A stretch of DNA of 58,214 bases, taken from positions 301,314 to 359,527 of the forward strand of contig MNCI01011050.1 in assembly GCA_015680685.1 (NCBI GenBank). Reading direction: 5' to 3'. This document shows, in pieces, positions 11,718-22,640 of the stretch. How positions within the stretch are numbered: the stretch's first letter is position 1; each line of letters starts with the position of its first letter. The DNA is from Gnetum montanum. Taxonomy: Eukaryota > Streptophyta > Gnetopsida > Gnetales > Gnetaceae. Made by a program: the position numbers and the translations under genes. The notes under the pieces are model-generated. The model was not told where the DNA came from, ran no database searches, and saw only the letters and a list, made by a program, of their open reading frames with translations.

Positions 11718-12780
11718 TGAAACACCACCAAAAATTCATGTTGAAAATTTGATTTTTCAACTTGAGGAAAAATTTTATTGTAAATGTGAGATATGTAGCC
11801 CATGAGCTACAATATTGCATACTTCAACTTTTTAAGGTTGAAAAAATGCCTCAAAAACTATTGTTGCCTCACTTCCCAAGTGGAAAAGGGACCTTATATT
11901 TATATTTAGGCTTGGGAAGGCTAAAAATGCTTTGGGAATGACCAAAATTAGCATTTTCATGCAACTAAATTGGAGCTATCAATTCCATTAGGGAAGCTCA
12001 ATTCTGTCTAGGAAGCTCTATTCCATTTTGGAACGTGACGGGATTTTCCAATTCCAATCCAACATAGTCATCACCAAAATGGAATAGAAATTCAATGTTG
12101 AAATTGTTGAGATTTTCCATTTCAAAATTGGTGGCATTTTCCATTTCCATTTTCCCAAAAATGGCTAGTGTAGGTATCCCAAGTCTTTAGCAGTGTCACA
12201 TGGCCAATGGGAACAACATTTCCCAATGGGATCAGCATTACCATTTGTGCAATTCCCAACATTTCCCATCGTTTCCAACTTTTTTCACAATTTGCATTAT
12301 TTTTGGCATTTCCCAATAGCCTTAGCATGGTGAGGATGGTGCTAGTGTAGTGATGAAATTTTTTTTACTATTTATAGTGAATAGATGGGTTTTATGGCTA
12401 TGGTGTATTCCAAACTTACTATAAATGGTAATTATGCTAAAAATTATAACTATTGTAACCTACAAATTAACACCAATTTGTCAACAATCATGATAGTGGT
12501 GTGCATACCCAAAAATAGCCAATTTCATCCTATATAAACCCAACATGAACATCCTATTCTATTCCAAACTTTTCACATGCAATAGCATTTTTTTTCATTT
12601 TCAAAACCAAAAAGCCCATTGTCACTTTGTAACACCTTTGGTAGCAAAAACTAGTAACTACACTAGGCACAGAGACTCCCATGTGACACCATTGTTGCAA
12701 AGGTGTGATACCAGTTTCATAGCCATATTGTAGACCTTGGTAGAAACAAGTAGGAGTTGTTGAAAATAGGGGTTGGAAAG
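11718..12780 (+). repeat. 5' LTR of element D, first part
   Basis: Starts TGAAACACCACC, the same terminus as C (TGAAACACCACT) and E (TGAAACACCATG). It is broken at 12,780 by the insertion of C. Short inverted and repeated words based on TTCCCAATGGGA and CATTTTCC lie at 11,980-12,330. Confidence 0.75.
12531..12538 (+). promoter_or_regulatory. TATA box of element D LTR
   Basis: TATATAAA, 813 bp from the LTR start; the element E box sits 787 bp from its LTR start. Confidence 0.55.
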
Positions 12781-14112
12781 TGTACTGACCTAAATTATTG
12801 GTGTAAGGCTGGAACAAACACTAAAAGATCATCGGGCAGACACAGCTGACCCTATGTTTGTCCGAGGGTAAGCTGGAAAAGTAAATGAAGGTAGAGTGCC
12901 TTGGATGGTCTGCACGCAAATCAACCAATGTCTTCCCCAAGCATAAACTACGGCTTGCACTGGGGTTATTGTAACTGAAGCTTTAAATGTAAACAGTGCG
13001 CATGAAATGTAAATAGAAATGTATGCGGGTAACTGGTATCATAATCAAAACATAAACAAAACGTAAACTGAGTGCAAAAACATAGTAAACAGAATAATGG
13101 CTGGCAAAATGAGTTGTATTGTATTGCATAGAAAAGATATGCACCAGTCAAAGTGTAGCTGCATGTGTAGATGGTAGGTCAAGAGCCAAGCCTCAGGGCA
13201 ATGTGATGTGATGTGCTTGGATGTTAGGAATCAGAGTGTGCTAAGCACCCAAGGATTGCTGGTATGGGGTTTTCAAGATGTTTAACTAAAAAATTGCCAA
13301 TCCTATTTGTATGAATTGATAGGGTATTTATAGGATTGGGCTGGGCTTGGGCACAGAATTCATGAATGGAATCAATGGCTAGGTGATGAGAGAAACACAG
13401 ATCTCGTGACACGTATCCAATGGATAGTTGTGTGTGAGTTGGACGTGTGTGGGCAAGCTACGTTCTTGGCCAAGTTCATTGTATCTTACAATGTATGGGC
13501 CACTCAAGCCCATGGAAATACATACAATTTAGATTGTGAGGGCTTGGAAAACCCCACAAGTGAAAATTTACAATGGAATCAAGAAAAATTGACTCTGGCT
13601 CACTTGAAACTTCTGGATCTTGGGTTTGATCACTTTGACCACTGCAGGATGCCTGATTGATTGCTGAATTGAGCTGAAAGTGGCTTGTTTCGACCCATTT
13701 TGAGTAGGTCATGCTGTATGTCACGCTGCAGCGTGACATGCAGCGTGACATTTCTTGGATTACTTTAAGTAGGTCATGCTGTATGTCACGTTGCAGCATG
13801 ACATATGAAATCTCGGAAAAAAACTTGCAATTTTGAGTTGGAATTTGGCATTTCGGAAGTTGGGACTGAAGCTGTTAAGGATGTGCTCTGAGGATGACCT
13901 GCATGTTGTAGATCAAATTATTTTGGCTTAGTTTTGGGACTCTGAGAGTTGGTCATGCTATGGACAAGCTTCCAACTTGATGGGATGAGCATCATGGCTT
14001 GATTTAGCTGATTGTGACTTCCATGCCTTAGCCAAATTTTGCCTCCTGAAAGATCGAAAGGGCTTGAGTTATTCTTGTTTCAAAGTGTTAAGCCGAAATT
14101 AGTGGTGTTTCA
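12781..14112 (-). repeat. 3' LTR of element C
   Basis: 1,332 bp, on the + strand TGTACTGACC ... GGTGTTTCA. TATA box (minus) at 13,325-13,332. The U3 palindrome array is at 13,704-13,805. Confidence 0.9.
13704..13805 (-). repeat. U3 palindrome repeats of element C (3' LTR)
   Basis: Two units 65 bp apart. The first contains the perfect 18-bp palindrome GTCACGCTGCAGCGTGAC (13,720-13,737). The second has a slightly decayed version, 13,784-13,805. Same layout in the other LTR at 26,699-26,813. Confidence 0.8.
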
Positions 14113-14130
14113 TTGGGCCCTCTTTGTTGA
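14113..14130 (-). promoter_or_regulatory. Polypurine tract of element C
   Basis: The minus strand reads CAACAAAGAGGGCCCAA immediately before the 3' LTR start TGAAACACC. Purine-rich, in the right place to prime plus-strand DNA synthesis. Confidence 0.6.
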
Positions 14131-15305
14131 CATATGGAGGAATCTACCCAAGAGGCATCGACAAAGAAGTGCAAAACACCATGAACAACCAAGTACCAAG
14201 AATTATCCGTCGGCCCTTGGCTGGATGTCATCGCTCTATTTTTAAAAGTACATGGGATTGAGGGAATGTGGTTCAAGATGCAAGGGAATTGGTTATAACC
14301 AGGGAAGCCAAGAGGTTAAGGGCTATGATTACTATCAGGATTGTGGGAGAGGAAGTGATCTTGTGCGAATGAGCCATATCTTTGGTCCTTATGAATGGGC
14401 AATGTTCAACAGACTCGGAGCCAAGACATAGGAGGTGCGTTCTTCGGAGAAACGAGACTCTTATAGAGTATTTATGGGGTCCATTGTAAACAACCAAAGC
14501 CACACGATGGTATGCAACATGGTCTCTTTGATACAAAAGGGTAGCTATTTTTCAAGACAATTGCCTTCTCGCCTGGGGCTTGTATGAGAATAGCTAATAG
14601 CCTTTTTCTTATGATGTCAACGGGGTCATGAAGACCTTTTCCGTGCATTTTTCTCTTTGACCTTTTTGTTCTTTTTCTTTTTTGTTCTTTTATCTTTTAT
14701 TTTGTTTTTGCTTTGTTTTTTTTTTTGCTTTTATTTTTCTTTTTCTCTTTGGTCTTTTTGAAAGAGCTTGCTTTTAGTGCTATGCTCGTGTTCGAGCACT
14801 TGCATTTTGTCTCATGCATCGTATATTGTGTTTTGTGTTGCAACTGCTCATAGAGTTACAGTGTGCAATAGTGTATCAAGGGTTTTGAGGTGAGCAGAAT
14901 GTATCAAGGTGATGTAATTGAATAGGCCAAGGGGGCATGATGGGAAATAGGGAATGTATCAAGAGTTGGGAATGTACTTATGAATGGATTGATTAACCTA
15001 GTTATGTGCGTTAGGAAGAATGTGATACCTTGTCGTCACGATGAAGTGCATCTATGTACAAACACCTCAGGAGTGTCATCCTGCAAACACAACTCCAAGA
15101 AGACAAGAAAAACACAAATGAATCAGTTAACTAAGCACTTTAAACCAGGAGACGGAGTCACCACATGCAATTTTCAAAGCAAACAGAATTATGAACAACA
15201 TCAGCTTCATTAGTGTCCATGAGACAAATTGTGCAACAAATCTTTGTGGAACATGAACATGAACAGCCAAGCGTAGCAACACATCTTTTTAAATTTTGCC
15301 TGGTC
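14131..15305. other. Element C 3' untranslated region
   Basis: No supported coding sequence. It includes a T-rich stretch on the + strand (about 14,640-14,765; A-rich on the element's sense strand). Short open stretches are not conserved in the other elements here. Confidence 0.5.
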
Positions 15306-15537
15306 ATCGATGATGTTGCTAGTTTATAGTCTTGGAGGACTATTGTGGATTAGTTTTACGTCATAACCCTTTGGATGGTGCCAGTTTAGCATCGTAGTGG
15401 ACGGTGCATTGCTAGTTTATAGTCATAGCGGACTGTGAAGAGGCAAACCAGTTTATAGTCTTAGTGGACTTTGGATGCTAGTTTCATGTCATGGCGGATA
15501 GATGTGGTAGTTTAACATCGTACTAGACCGAGCTCTA
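15306..15537 (-). repeat. Diverged repeats related to the 38-bp array
   Basis: About six irregular copies of a word that reads TAGTTTATAGTC or TAGTTTAACATC on the + strand, followed by a GCGGAC- or GTGGAC-like word. These are looser forms of the 19-bp motif seen after protease in C, D and E. Confidence 0.6.
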
Positions 15538-15993
15538 TGGTATCAGTTTTAAGTCATGATGCCATGACTATTTTGTGGTATCAGTTTTAAGTCATGATGC
15601 CAGGAGTATTTTGTGGTATCAGTTTTAAGTCATGATGCCAAGACTATTCTGTGGTATTAGTTTTAAGTCATGATGCCAGGACTATTCTGTGGTATCAGTT
15701 TTAAGTCATGATGCCATGACTATTATGTGGTATCAATTTTAAGTCATGATGCTAGGACTATTCTATGGTATCAATTTTAAGTCATGATCCCAGGACTATT
15801 CTGTCGTATTAGTTTTAAGTAATGATGCCAAGACTATTCTGTGGTATCAGTTTTAAGTCATGATGCTAGGACTATTCTATGGTATCAATTTTAAGTCATG
15901 ATGCCAGGACTATTCTGTCGTATTAGTTTTAAGTAATGATGCCAAGACTATTCTGTGGTATCAGTTTTAAGTCATGATGCTAGGACTATTCTG
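15538..15993 (-). repeat. 38-bp tandem array, 12 copies
   Basis: Exact period of 38 bp, beginning TGGTATCAGTTTTAAGTC on the + strand, 12 copies. Copies 7-9 and 10-12 are nearly identical, so a 114-bp trimer was duplicated recently. On the element's sense strand each copy contains CATCATGACTTAAAACTGA, aligned with the motif after protease. It lies between integrase and the 3' LTR, the hypervariable region that seeds satellites in Tat/Ogre elements. Confidence 0.9.
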
Positions 15994-16018
15994 TACCTCA
16001 AATTTATTAGACATAGTA

Positions 16019-17193
16019 TCATTTTAGGTACAAGTGATTTGTAGGATTAGCAAACTCATTTCCATTCATATCAGCAAGTTTAAATGCTCCATTATTGTAC
16101 GCCTTGGTGACTAAGTAAGGTCCTTCCCAGTTGGCTAAGAATTTATCTGAGTGTTCATGTACGACTTTGAGGACTAAGTCTCCTTCTTTGATCAGGTGCT
16201 TGTGCAGATCGTGTTTGTGTCGTTGCTGTTGTTGTTTCTGGTACCATTCGATTTGATCAAGCGTTCGCACATGTTCCTCCTCTACTGAATCAAATTCAGC
16301 GACGTGTAGTTCATTGTTTTAACTTTCATCGAGGAGACCAGAGAGAGCTATCCACAACGAGGGAACCTGCAATTCTAAAGGTAAAATAGGTTTAGATCCG
16401 TACAAAAGACTAAAGGGAGTTTTACCTGTAGATGTACGATGTGTTGTTCGGTATGCCCACAATGCATAGACCAATTGTTCATGTCATCGTTTCTTGCTCT
16501 AATTAAGCATCCTTTTGAGCACCATGATGATGGTTTTTTTGTAGCCTCTACTTGACCATTGCTCTGTGGGTAGTAAGGTGATGAAAATGCATGTTTAATA
16601 CCTAAAATTTCATAGAAGCTTTTAGTATCTGCACTGCTGAACTGTGGCCCATTATCGGTAATGATGGTCATTGGAATACCAAAACGGATCATGATATTTT
16701 CTATTATGAAAGTGTAAATGTGTTTTAAAGTGATTTTCCTAAGGGGAATAGCTTCTATCCATTTTGTGAAATATTCAGTTGCGGTGATAATAAAGCTATG
16801 TCCTGCAAAGGACGATGGTGTTACCGGTCCAATTAAGTCTAATCCCCATTTTTGGAATGGCCATGTGATTTGTGCTTTATGTAATTCGTTAGGTGGCACG
16901 TGTATCAAATTACCATGCTTTTGGCAGATGTCACATGTTCTGGCCTTGGAGATGCAATCATACACCATGTGTGGCCAATAGTAGCCTAAACGCCTAATCT
17001 TCATCACCATTGCTTTGGGTGCAATGTGCCCTCGACAAAGTCCTTCGTGGACTTGTTCTACAATCGTTTGACCATTGATGCCACTAACGCATATCAACAG
17101 AATGCCTTCGTAGGATTTGCGACAAAAGGTGTCTCCTATTAATGCATACTGATGAGAATGTTTCCATACGATGTCCTTTTGAGCATTTGTCAA
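16019..17193 (-). pseudogene. Element C integrase
   Basis: The N-terminal zinc-binding part shows VHEGLCRGHIAPK and CDICQKHG (His/His/Cys/Cys). The core shows WGLDLIGPV (first Asp), TDNGPQFSS (second Asp) and YYPQSNGQVEATKK (Glu), all three catalytic positions kept. The open stretch closes at 16,375. After stops near 16,320 the C-terminal domain resumes (16,019-16,270) with EGDLVLKVV, NWEGPYLV and a His-Leu-Tyr-Leu-Lys end. The enzyme would insert element cDNA into the genome. A few disruptions make the full polyprotein unlikely to be made. Confidence 0.85.
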
Positions 17194-17213
17194 GTGTTGA
17201 GGTGGTTCACCTC

Positions 17214-17760
17214 TTAAAAGGACTCTTTTATGTCATCATACCATTCTAGTACGTGTGTTGTACTAATGGATGCTATAGGAATTTCATCACATGTATTAAT
17301 TATAGGTTCAACAAAACTTGTTATGGAGCTAGACAATGCGTGAAACATTTTGGGTGTCATGTTTAAGGCTAGTGTAGTAAGTGCATCAACCATTGTGTTT
17401 TTGCTTCTAGGTACATGTTGTATATCCACTTCTACTAGTTGCCTCATCAAATGTTTGGTCAAATCACAATATGGTTGCAAGTGGAGAGCTTTGCATGTGT
17501 AAACCTTAGTGACTTGATTAATAACTAGCTGTGAATCACCTCGAATTACAAGACGTGAGATTCCTGAAGTTAATGCTGCTTGAAGACCTTGAAGAAGACC
17601 TTCATATTCTGCCACGTTATTGGTGCAAGGAAAGGTTAATCGGTAGGCGAAGGGTTGGATTTCTCCAGAGGGGTATGTTAAAATGGCCGCAGCACTTTGT
17701 CCTCAGGAGGTTGAAGCTCCATTGAAATATAGGATTACCTCATAGCTATCAAGTACTGTG
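17214..17760 (-). pseudogene. Element C second RNase H (archaeal-type)
   Basis: Begins around YFNGAST (where the family usually has DGAS, so the first Asp reads Asn) and continues with MAEYEGLLQGLQAAL (catalytic Glu), RGDSQLVINQV (Asp) and HVPRSKNTMVDALTTLAL (C-terminal His/Asp). A second RNase H of this type after the usual one is a known hallmark of the plant Tat lineage. A stop near 17,710 separates it from the first RNase H. Confidence 0.75.
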
Positions 17761-18297
17761 TTGATACTATTAACATTCTCATCTAGGAATTTAGGGTTTA
17801 TTGTTGCTTGATCGTGCATTGGTGAGACGGCTAATTGTGTAACTATTGCTTGACCTTTTGTAGAAGATTGAGCAATGTAGTGTAAGTTAAATTCTGCGAT
17901 CATCGCTTTCCACCTAGCTATGCTATTCGACTCGTAGATGTTGTTAGTGATGGAACAGAGTACATTATCCTTGCAAATGATGTAAAATTGATTACGGAAG
18001 AGATAATGTCGCCATTTCTTCAAGGAGAAGATGAGGGCGAGGCATGATTTTTCTATGTCGTTGTATTGTTGTTTGTAGGCGATTAATGCATGGCTTAGGT
18101 AATATACGGGGATCTCGGCTCCATCTTGACATTTTTGACAAAGCATTGATGCAATAGAAGCATCAGAAATTGCAAGGTAGATGTATAAGGGTTTATCGCT
18201 TTGCAGGAGATAGACAGTCGGCAGTTGGGTTAGCTCTTGTTTTATGTTTTTGAATGCTTCTTGACATTGTTGGGTCCATTGGAAATGCGTATTTTTT
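17761..18297 (-). pseudogene. Element C first RNase H (Ty3 type)
   Basis: Open from 18,146 with PVYYLSHAL, YNDIEKSCLALIFSLKKWRHYL and a long connecting segment. This is the usual RNase H fused behind RT in gypsy elements. The N-terminal part (18,150-18,297) is broken by stops. It degrades the RNA strand during reverse transcription. Confidence 0.75.
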
Positions 18298-19348
18298 TCA
18301 TAATAGGTGTTGCATAGGTTTCAGCTTATCTATCAATTTTTCAATAAAGCGTCTAATGAATTGCAATCTACCCTGAAGACCACGTAACTTGGTAAGGCTT
18401 TTTGGTTGTTGCATATTAGTAATTGCCTTAACCTTATCGAGGTCTACCCGTATCCCTGTTTTGGAGACCAGGAAACCAAGCATTTTGCCCATTTTGACAC
18501 CAAAAATGCATTTCTTTGGATTGAGTCTAAGATCATATTTGAGACAACGTTTAAGCACTAAGTCTAGATCATTTGCATGTTGTTTAGTTGTTTTAGATTT
18601 GACTGCGATATCATCAACATAATCATTGAGCAAATTGAGCATGTAATCACTGAATATATATGTCATTTCTCGTTGATATGTAGCTCTTGTGTTTTTAAGG
18701 CCAAAGGGCATCATAGTATAACAGAATGTACTCCAAGGTGTCATGAAAGTTATTCTAAGTTGATGTTCTAGATTGATTATTATTTGGTTGTACCTTGAAA
18801 ATCCATCCATAAAGGACAATAGTGCATGCCCAGGAGTTGTGAAAATAAGTTGATCAATACCAGGTAACGGAAAGTCATCCTTTATAGTGGCTGTATTAAG
18901 GTCATGGAAGTCAATGCATATGCGTAAACTACCATTCTACTTGGGGACTACAACAATGTTTGATACCCAATCAGAATAATCAACAGCTCGGATGAAGCTG
19001 GCTTGGTAGAGTTTTGTGGTTTTAGCACGAACGACCAATGCAACCTCGGGTCTGACCTTTCTTGCTTTTTGCTTTACTGGTTTGATTTTTTTGTCAAGAA
19101 TGATGTTATGTTGGATGATCCAAGGGTCTAACCCTAGCATGTCTGTGTATGACCATGAAAATGTTTTTATGTTGTCTTTTTAACACTTGAGTGATGTCAT
19201 CTATGAGCTGCGATTCTAGTAAGGCACTTAATTGCAATGTTCTGGTTTCGCCATTGATCGTGGTAATGGGGATTTCTACTAGAGGATCTTTAGTGATATT
19301 ATCAGCTTCTAGATCTAGAGTTTTAGTCATGTTTTTAGGCCAATCCAT
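18298..19348 (-). pseudogene. Element C reverse transcriptase
   Basis: N-terminal part at 18,937-19,348 (DPWIIQHNIILDKKIKPVKQ, RAVDYSDWVSNIVVVPK). One stop follows, then LRICIDFHDLN, FMDGFSRYNQI, MPFGLKNTRATYQREM and the active-site box NDYVDDIAV (about 18,610-18,640), so both catalytic Asp residues are kept. Thumb-like end GLQGRLQFIRRF. Copies element RNA to DNA. In-frame stops break it. Confidence 0.85.
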
Positions 19349-19597
19349 CGTTTCTTAAGTGGAGGCTATTAAATTGGTATAGGTGAACGGATTTAAATCC
19401 AAGGATTCTAGGTTGATTGCTCTTTCTACCTTCCCATATGGTCCATTGAGAGACAATGTTGAGAGGATATTCTTAGTGGCCATGTGCTTGCTCCTACCAA
19501 TTTAAAATGGGAGTGGAGTAAGAGACACTCTTTTCGCAAAAGAGTTACTAAATATAAGTGAACTATGTACTGACAAAAAATTTGAAGATGTGGTGAT
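19349..19597. other. Sense-strand linker upstream of RT in element C
   Basis: Continues the RT polyprotein frame with stops (VERAINLESLDLNPFTYT and a similar N-terminal extension). If C resembles Ogre elements, the 3' splice site of a sense intron would lie near here. I cannot place it. Confidence 0.3.
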
Positions 19598-19685
19598 AGT
19601 CATGGTAGTTTTAAGGCCATGGCAGTTTAAGGCCGTACTGAGCCACATGGTAGTTTAAGGTCATACTGGGCTACATCTGAACTGA
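19598..19685 (-). repeat. 19-bp motif cluster upstream of RT (element C)
   Basis: Three copies in a row. The clearest on the sense strand is CAGTACGGCCTTAAACTGC; the others have TATGACCTTAAACTACC and CCTTAAAACTACC. With the cluster at 21,462-21,752 it brackets the spacer that holds the antisense gene. Confidence 0.75.
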
Positions 19686-19909
19686 GTGTATGCACCATTT
19701 TTAAATTTTGAATTTCAAACTTGAGAGTGAACAATAAGTTCAGGGATTTCAAAGTTTTATGAATTTTATGTAAGAACATATAACACAAATGAAAACAAAT
19801 TTAACTAAATGAAGCAAACACAAAGTGACAGAAAAATAAAGTAAAAAAAAAAGGATAAAAAAAGAAAGTGTTGGTTTAAAAAGGGGATTTTGAAGTGGAG
19901 GAAAGGCAT

Positions 19910-20012
19910 TTTGTGCTAGCATGACATCTTGACTGTAGCATGACTTAGGAGTGCAACATGACCTACGATATTAGCGTGACTTGCCGTCAAGAGCATCAGC
20001 GTGCACAAGGCA
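19910..20012 (+). repeat. GCGTGAC-type repeats before antisense gene of element C
   Basis: Four or five copies of AGCATGAC, AACATGAC and AGCGTGAC immediately upstream of the proposed antisense exon 1. The same word is dense in the U3 palindromes, the leader (25,500-25,725) and intron 1 of this gene (20,350-20,600). Confidence 0.65.
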
Positions 20013-21101
20013 ACATGAAGGACAAGGGTAGAGGAAAGGTAGGTTAAGGGGAAGAGGCAGGCAGATCTGGCATTCGTAGAGGAAAGCGAGGAGGTTTTCT
20101 AGCGTCTTCCCCAAACCAGGATTCCAACGTGGAAGAAGGCTTTGCATGGGTAAGTTTGTTTCTCCCCTATTTTCCTCTAGCAGTGTTACCTAGGGTAATA
20201 TTTTGTGCTATGATCTTAGAATTTTTGAGCTGTGGTTTTTTTTTGGATTGCGATTTTGGGTGGGTAGAATGTTGGGGTGTGAATGCATGGGCAGAGTTTT
20301 TAGTTTTCTTGGTGTTCTAGGCACAAAAATTTCTTGGCGTTTTGGGTTTTCTTGGCATGACTGGTTACAGGAAAGCCAATGTGACTTTACGTGGCTTGTA
20401 AATTTTTGAGGTCAACGTGAGAGCACGCGACTTGTAAATTTTTTAGGGTAGCATGACTTTGTGGATTTTAGGACAAGAATGAACAACGTGATTTTGAATT
20501 TTTGGGCAAAATTTTTAGTTTTGGTGGGCAACGTGACTACAAAAGATTTTAGATTTTGAGAGGGGCAAGAATGGCCAGTACGACTATAAATTTTCAAGCA
20601 TGACTGTACATTTTGAGTTTCTGATATGGTTTCACCTTGGTGTCAGCTCATTTTTATCTTTCATCTTGCAGAATTTTAGCATGGTTGTATGGTCTCACTT
20701 GAGTGAACAATTGGCCTGGGATATCATTGAGATAGCGTTGCCTGGGTCCACACAAGGCATGCTTGCCTTTGTTATTGACATTGACAAGGGACTTTTCAAG
20801 GTTGCAGGAGGCCCTATTAAAGGTCCTAGATCCACATGTCTCTTGACTTGTGTGTGGGAGCTGCCTATGTGTCCTCACTTGTGAGTGTTTTATTGTGGCA
20901 CTCATTTTTGTATGGTTTTGTTGTTTTCATTGTTAGTGTTACCATTTTTATCAGTTTTCCATTTATGATTTTCTTTACTACTCTTATCTATTTTGTCTTG
21001 TTTTTTATTTTCTACTATAGGGGCATGTTAGTGATGGAGTTGGCCCTAGTGGAGTGAGAGCGGATGATGAAGATGATCTTGGGGAGAAATCCCCTCTATG
21101 A
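20010..21101 (+). pseudogene. Antisense intron-bearing gene in the protease-RT spacer of element C (predicted)
   Basis: On the strand opposite to C. Exon 1 is about 20,010-20,149 (Lys/Arg-rich, one stop) and ends TTTGCATGG before GTAAGTTTG. Exon 2 is 20,672-20,880, after TTTCATCTTGCAG and before GTGAGTG; it is open throughout with VVWSHLSEQLAWDII and AFVIDIDKGLFKVAGGP. Exon 3 is 21,021-21,101, after TTTTCTACTATAG, and has an acidic frame with RADDEDDLGEKSPL and a stop. Exons 1 and 2 join in frame. Joining exon 2 to the acidic frame of exon 3 is off by one. I do not recognise a domain. Place and orientation match the antisense gene of D and E, but sequence homology is shown only weakly, in exon 1. 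Confidence 0.5.
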
Positions 21102-21461
21102 GTTTATTGCTAATCAGATTTTATCTACTAAATGTTTTGAGACTTTTTGGATTTTTTGATGGAAATGTATGGTTGACAAATGTAATAACATGAACCTAGT
21201 TATGGCATAATGTGTTGGAATTTTACTGCCATATTGACTCATCGTTATTTTGTGTGTGTGTTTTCTCTCTTTATTTTCCTTTTCAAGTGTTGTAGTGAAC
21301 ATATGCATGTAACTAACTGTAAAATGGAGGAATGAATTGTGAATCAATACTTGCAAAATAGGAAAGTAACATTGAAGTCACAAATTAAGGCTGTAACTTG
21401 TATCATTTGAACGAGCATTTCACATAATGTAGTGAATGTTTGTAAACTTGTAACGTACTAA
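21102..21461. other. Spacer of element C downstream of antisense gene
   Basis: AT-rich with no supported frame. Contains nothing I can name apart from the last bases of the antisense transcript's probable 3' region. Confidence 0.35.
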
Positions 21462-21752
21462 ATCCTAGTTTAAAGCCATTTCAGGCTATTCACACTAGTT
21501 TAAAGTCATGGTGGACTATTGCCTCTATTGCTAAGGAAAGAAAGATTTGCCAGTTTTATGCCATGGCGGGCCAAAAGCAATAATAGTTTTAGAAAGATTT
21601 TAAAAGGAATCAACCATTTCTAACTGTGGCTAGTTTAATGTCATTGCAGACGTTTGTTGGTAGTTTAACGTCATTTCGGACATGTGGTAGTTTAACATCA
21701 TTTCGGACATGTGGTAGTTTAATGTCATTTCAGACATGTGGTAGTTTAATTC
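21462..21752 (-). repeat. 19-bp motif cluster after protease (element C)
   Basis: Six or so copies. Sense-strand examples are CACCATGACTTTAAACTAG (near 21,493-21,511) and CGCCATGGCATAAAACTGG (21,550-21,568). Three more at 21,655-21,750 are spaced about 30 bp and read TAGTTTAACGTCATTTCGGA on the + strand. Confidence 0.8.
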
Positions 21753-22640
21753 TAGTTGTTGAGTTGCCTCTTGATCTTTTGTAGCTTAATGTGTGGGGTT
21801 GGGCATGTGGGTATGATTTTATACTCACCCTCCCCTTCATTGGTGACGTCAAAGGGTAGTTCTAACCAAGAGACATCAATAGGAATGGCTCCTCTATTTG
21901 CATCTTCCTGTGTTTCTTCAATCTTGGTAGGGTTGTGAGTTAAAGTCTGATGTATGTTCACAGTCTCTTGCTTAGGCTCAACGAATTCAATTTCTGACTC
22001 TTGACCCACCTCAGGATGTGAGGAAGTGATTGGTATAGTTGTGTCTCCATGTATGATGATCTCACCACCTTCGTAAGGTAGGTGTATCTCTTGATGGATT
22101 GGTGAGGATATAGCTTTGAGTTAGGCTAACCAGGGTCATCCTAGAATTAGATTGAAACCTGGAATTTTGTCAATGACTACGAATTCAGCTGATGTGGGGA
22201 ATTGGTCCCCTACTATGAAATCTAAGGTAACCATACCTTTCATCCTAACACAGGAACAACTGAAGGATTTTACGAAAGAACTTGTAGTTGGTTGTATCTG
22301 TTCAGTAAGTCCCAGTTTTTCGATGACTAGAAAAAGGTATTATGCTTGTTGCCACGCCATCATCAACATGCACCCTACGTATCTTGAAATGATTAACCTG
22401 TATTGTTATGAACATAGGGGAAGTGGTGACTTCTCCTATTTTCTCATCTAGATTAATGTCCTTAGCGCAAAACTCTAGGGATGTGGTCTTTGATTCCTGA
22501 ACTTCTGGGGACAATGTTGCATAAATGGATGGTTCATTTGTAGGAAGCTCCTCACTAGTAGGGATAGAGATCAACATCCATATAAGAGCTTTCTAATGTA
22601 CTGATGAAGTCATTACTAGGTCATACAGACTTAAAGAAGT
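21752..22640 (-). pseudogene. Element C protease domain and Gag-Pro C-terminus
   Basis: The active-site region IRRVHVDDGVATSIIPF (around 22,340-22,400) has DDG where viral-type proteases have DSG or DTG. The flap and C-terminal words, ISSPIHQEIHLPYEGGEI with a decayed LILG, lie at 22,050-22,170. It ends in IKLQKIKRQLNN and stop at 21,752, homologous to IKRQLRING in E. Stops and one frame break separate 22,302 from 22,010. In active elements it cleaves the Gag-Pro polyprotein. Confidence 0.75.

Noticed and set aside
14640-14765. T-rich tract as a poly(A) tail of a retroposed gene
   Set aside because: It is interrupted by G and C throughout and has no gene or target duplication beside it.
15538-15993. 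Regular direct repeats resembling a CRISPR array
   Set aside because: Units are contiguous with no unique spacers, lie inside a plant retrotransposon and differ by point changes. This is a tandem satellite.
20129-20409. Two overlapping + strand open frames with hydrophobic stretches, possible membrane proteins
   Set aside because: They start in proposed exon 1 and run through the T-rich proposed intron; the hydrophobic residues come from T-rich DNA.
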